A stretch of DNA of 5,621 nucleotides from NCBI GenBank assembly GCA_947456315.1, contig CANGRU010000135.1:1-5621 (forward strand), written 5' to 3'. The stretch is from Beijerinckiaceae bacterium. Lineage in GTDB: Bacteria > Pseudomonadota > Alphaproteobacteria > Rhizobiales > Beijerinckiaceae. The notes under the pieces are model-generated. The model had not been told where the DNA came from. It saw only the letters and a list, made by a program, of their open reading frames with translations, and did no database searches. A program made the position numbers and the translations under genes. Shown piece after piece: positions 4,523 through 5,621 of the stretch; the stretch's first letter is position 1; each line of letters starts with the position of its first letter.

Positions 4523-5621
4523 TTAAATCCCCTTGCTGCCCAGCGCTGCAGCGATCTCATCCAGAATTGCCGGATCATCAATGGTAGCTGGTGTTGACCA
4601 CTCGTCCCCATCGGCAATTTTCTTCATCGTGCCGCGCAAGATTTTGCCGGAGCGGGTCTTGGGCAGACGATTGACGGTGATCGCAATTTTGAACGCCGCC
4701 ACAGGTCCGATCTTGTCGCGCACCAGTTTGACGATTTCTTTTTCGATCTCGAGCGGCGATTGCGTCACGCCCGATTTCAGCACCACAAAGCCGCACGGCT
4801 GCTCGCCCTTCAGCTCGTCCTTGATGCCGATCACCGCACATTCGGCAACGGCCGGATGCGAGGCGAGAACTTCTTCCATGCCGCCCGTCGACAAACGATG
4901 GCCGGCAACATTGATGATGTCATCGGTGCGGCCCATGATGAAGAGATAGCCATCTTCATCTTTGAAGCCCGCATCGGCGGTCTTGTAGAAGCCGGGGAAT
5001 TCTTCGAGATAGCTTTCTTTCATGCGGCCATCATTCTGCCAGAGCGTTGGCAGGCAGCCGGGCGGCAGCGGCAGCTTGATCACGATGGAGCCCATCTGGC
5101 CGTTGGGGACAGGCTTGGCAGCCTCGTCAACAATCTGCACATCATAGCCCGGCATCGGCACGGTCGGTGAGCCATGTTTGATTGGCAGCAGGCCCAGACC
5201 CACCGGATTGCCGACAATGCCCCAGCCGGTTTCGGTCTGCCACCAATGATCGACCACGGGCACACCCAAAACTTGTTCAGCCCAAGCAACCGTATCGGGA
5301 TCGGCGCGCTCGCCCGCCAGAAACAGTGTGCGCAAAGTTTTGGTCGAATATTTCTGCAAGAAGATTGCGTCCGGATCTTCCTTGCGGATCGCACGGAAAG
5401 CGGTGGGTGCCGTGAACAAGGCCACCGCTTTATATTCTTCAATCACACGCCAGAACGCACCTGCATCCGGCGTGCCGATCGGCTTGCCTTCATAGACAAT
5501 CGTCGTCGCGCCATGCAGCAGCGGGCCATAGACAATGTACGAGTGACCCACCACCCAGCCGACATCTGACGCCGACCAGAACACTTCCCCCGGATTAATC
5601 CCGTAAAGATTCTTCATCGTC
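4523..5621 (-). CDS. prpE: propionyl-CoA synthetase (C-terminal part, start beyond window)
   Basis: An ANL-superfamily ligase converting propionate, ATP and CoA to propionyl-CoA, which feeds the methylcitrate or methylmalonyl-CoA route. About 365 residues are visible of a usual 630 or so. The frame stays open to the edge, and the ATG at 5617-5615 is internal (T-M-K-N-L-Y-G is mid-protein in PrpE), so the N-terminal part with the P-loop is outside. Visible motifs: SASDVGWVVGHSY near the edge, DHWWQTETGW (5251-5222), the PrpE-typical LPLPPGCLPTLW, the hinge GRTDDIINVAGHRLSTGG within 4933-4865, and catalytic lysine 4645-4643 in RSGKILRGTM. That lysine is the known acetylation site of this family. 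PrpE is preferred over acetyl-CoA synthetase because of the DHWWQTETGW, GSPTVPMPGYD and LPPGCLPTLW segments. It ends GSKGI-TAA, 12 bases from the DUF559 cassette, and converges on fadD. Confidence 0.92.
   Translation of the reverse strand, partial: TMKNLYGINPGEVFWSASDVGWVVGHSYIVYGPLLHGATTIVYEGKPIGTPDAGAFWRVIEEYKAVALFTAPTAFRAIRKEDPDAIFLQKYSTKTLRTLFLAGERADPDTVAWAEQVLGVPVVDHWWQTETGWGIVGNPVGLGLLPIKHGSPTVPMPGYDVQIVDEAAKPVPNGQMGSIVIKLPLPPGCLPTLWQNDGRMKESYLEEFPGFYKTADAGFKDEDGYLFIMGRTDDIINVAGHRLSTGGMEEVLASHPAVAECAVIGIKDELKGEQPCGFVVLKSGVTQSPLEIEKEIVKLVRDKIGPVAAFKIAITVNRLPKTRSGKILRGTMKKIADGDEWSTPATIDDPAILDEIAAALGSKGI

Noticed and set aside
4403..4597. Plus-strand frame reading through the right repeat into prpE (contains TPTPSPSPQGGGG)
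   Set aside because: Out of frame with DUF559 and antisense to prpE; the low-complexity stretch is just the repeat translated.
4523..5621. Acetyl-CoA synthetase (Acs) instead of PrpE
   Set aside because: The fold and many motifs are shared, but DHWWQTETGW, GSPTVPMPGYD and LPPGCLPTLW fit the propionyl-CoA synthetase subfamily better; some doubt remains because the N-terminal part is missing.

Overview
The window reads as chromosomal DNA of an alphaproteobacterium, most likely in or near Hyphomicrobiales (Rhizobiales). The main evidence is a clear TrcR (DUF1013) gene, a cell-cycle regulator confined to Alphaproteobacteria, together with a DUF1192 small protein and a PIG3-type quinone oxidoreductase beside it. 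The core genes are GC-rich (about 59% in the fadD stretches I counted by hand). No phage, plasmid, tRNA, rRNA or CRISPR signal is visible.

Left part (1-2245): a nearly complete DUF1192 gene runs leftward, divergent from a PIG3-family NAD(P)H:quinone oxidoreductase. The oxidoreductase ends in a stem-loop. A plausible sigma70-type promoter for trcR starts inside that stem-loop and is followed by an imperfect palindrome in the trcR leader. trcR closes with a strong intrinsic terminator.

Middle part (2246-3998): fadD encodes a 564-residue long-chain acyl-CoA synthetase with all adenylation motifs intact. Its Shine-Dalgarno sequence forms one arm of a perfect GC hairpin just before the start codon, which suggests translational control.

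Right part (3999-5621): fadD converges on prpE, a propionyl-CoA synthetase on the minus strand whose N-terminal part lies outside the window. Between the two stop codons sits the most unusual object here, a 506-bp cassette (4005-4510). It is bounded by 44-bp inverted repeats identical at 42 of 44 positions and contains one gene, a DUF559 (Vsr-like, PD-(D/E)XK) endonuclease-domain protein. The stop codon and last five residues of this gene lie inside the right repeat. Each repeat contains a perfect 9-bp hairpin and a G-run array, and the right arm fits a four-tract G-quadruplex pattern. The cassette is lower in GC (about 52% by hand count over its coding part). It looks like a compact mobile or repeat-propagating unit, loosely comparable to RAYT/REP units but with an unrelated nuclease. 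That reading is inference; the repeat geometry is directly visible.

Metabolically, FadD and PrpE both activate carboxylic acids to CoA thioesters (long-chain and C3), feeding beta-oxidation or lipid synthesis and propionyl-CoA metabolism. The DUF1192, oxidoreductase and TrcR genes form a separate housekeeping and cell-cycle neighbourhood.
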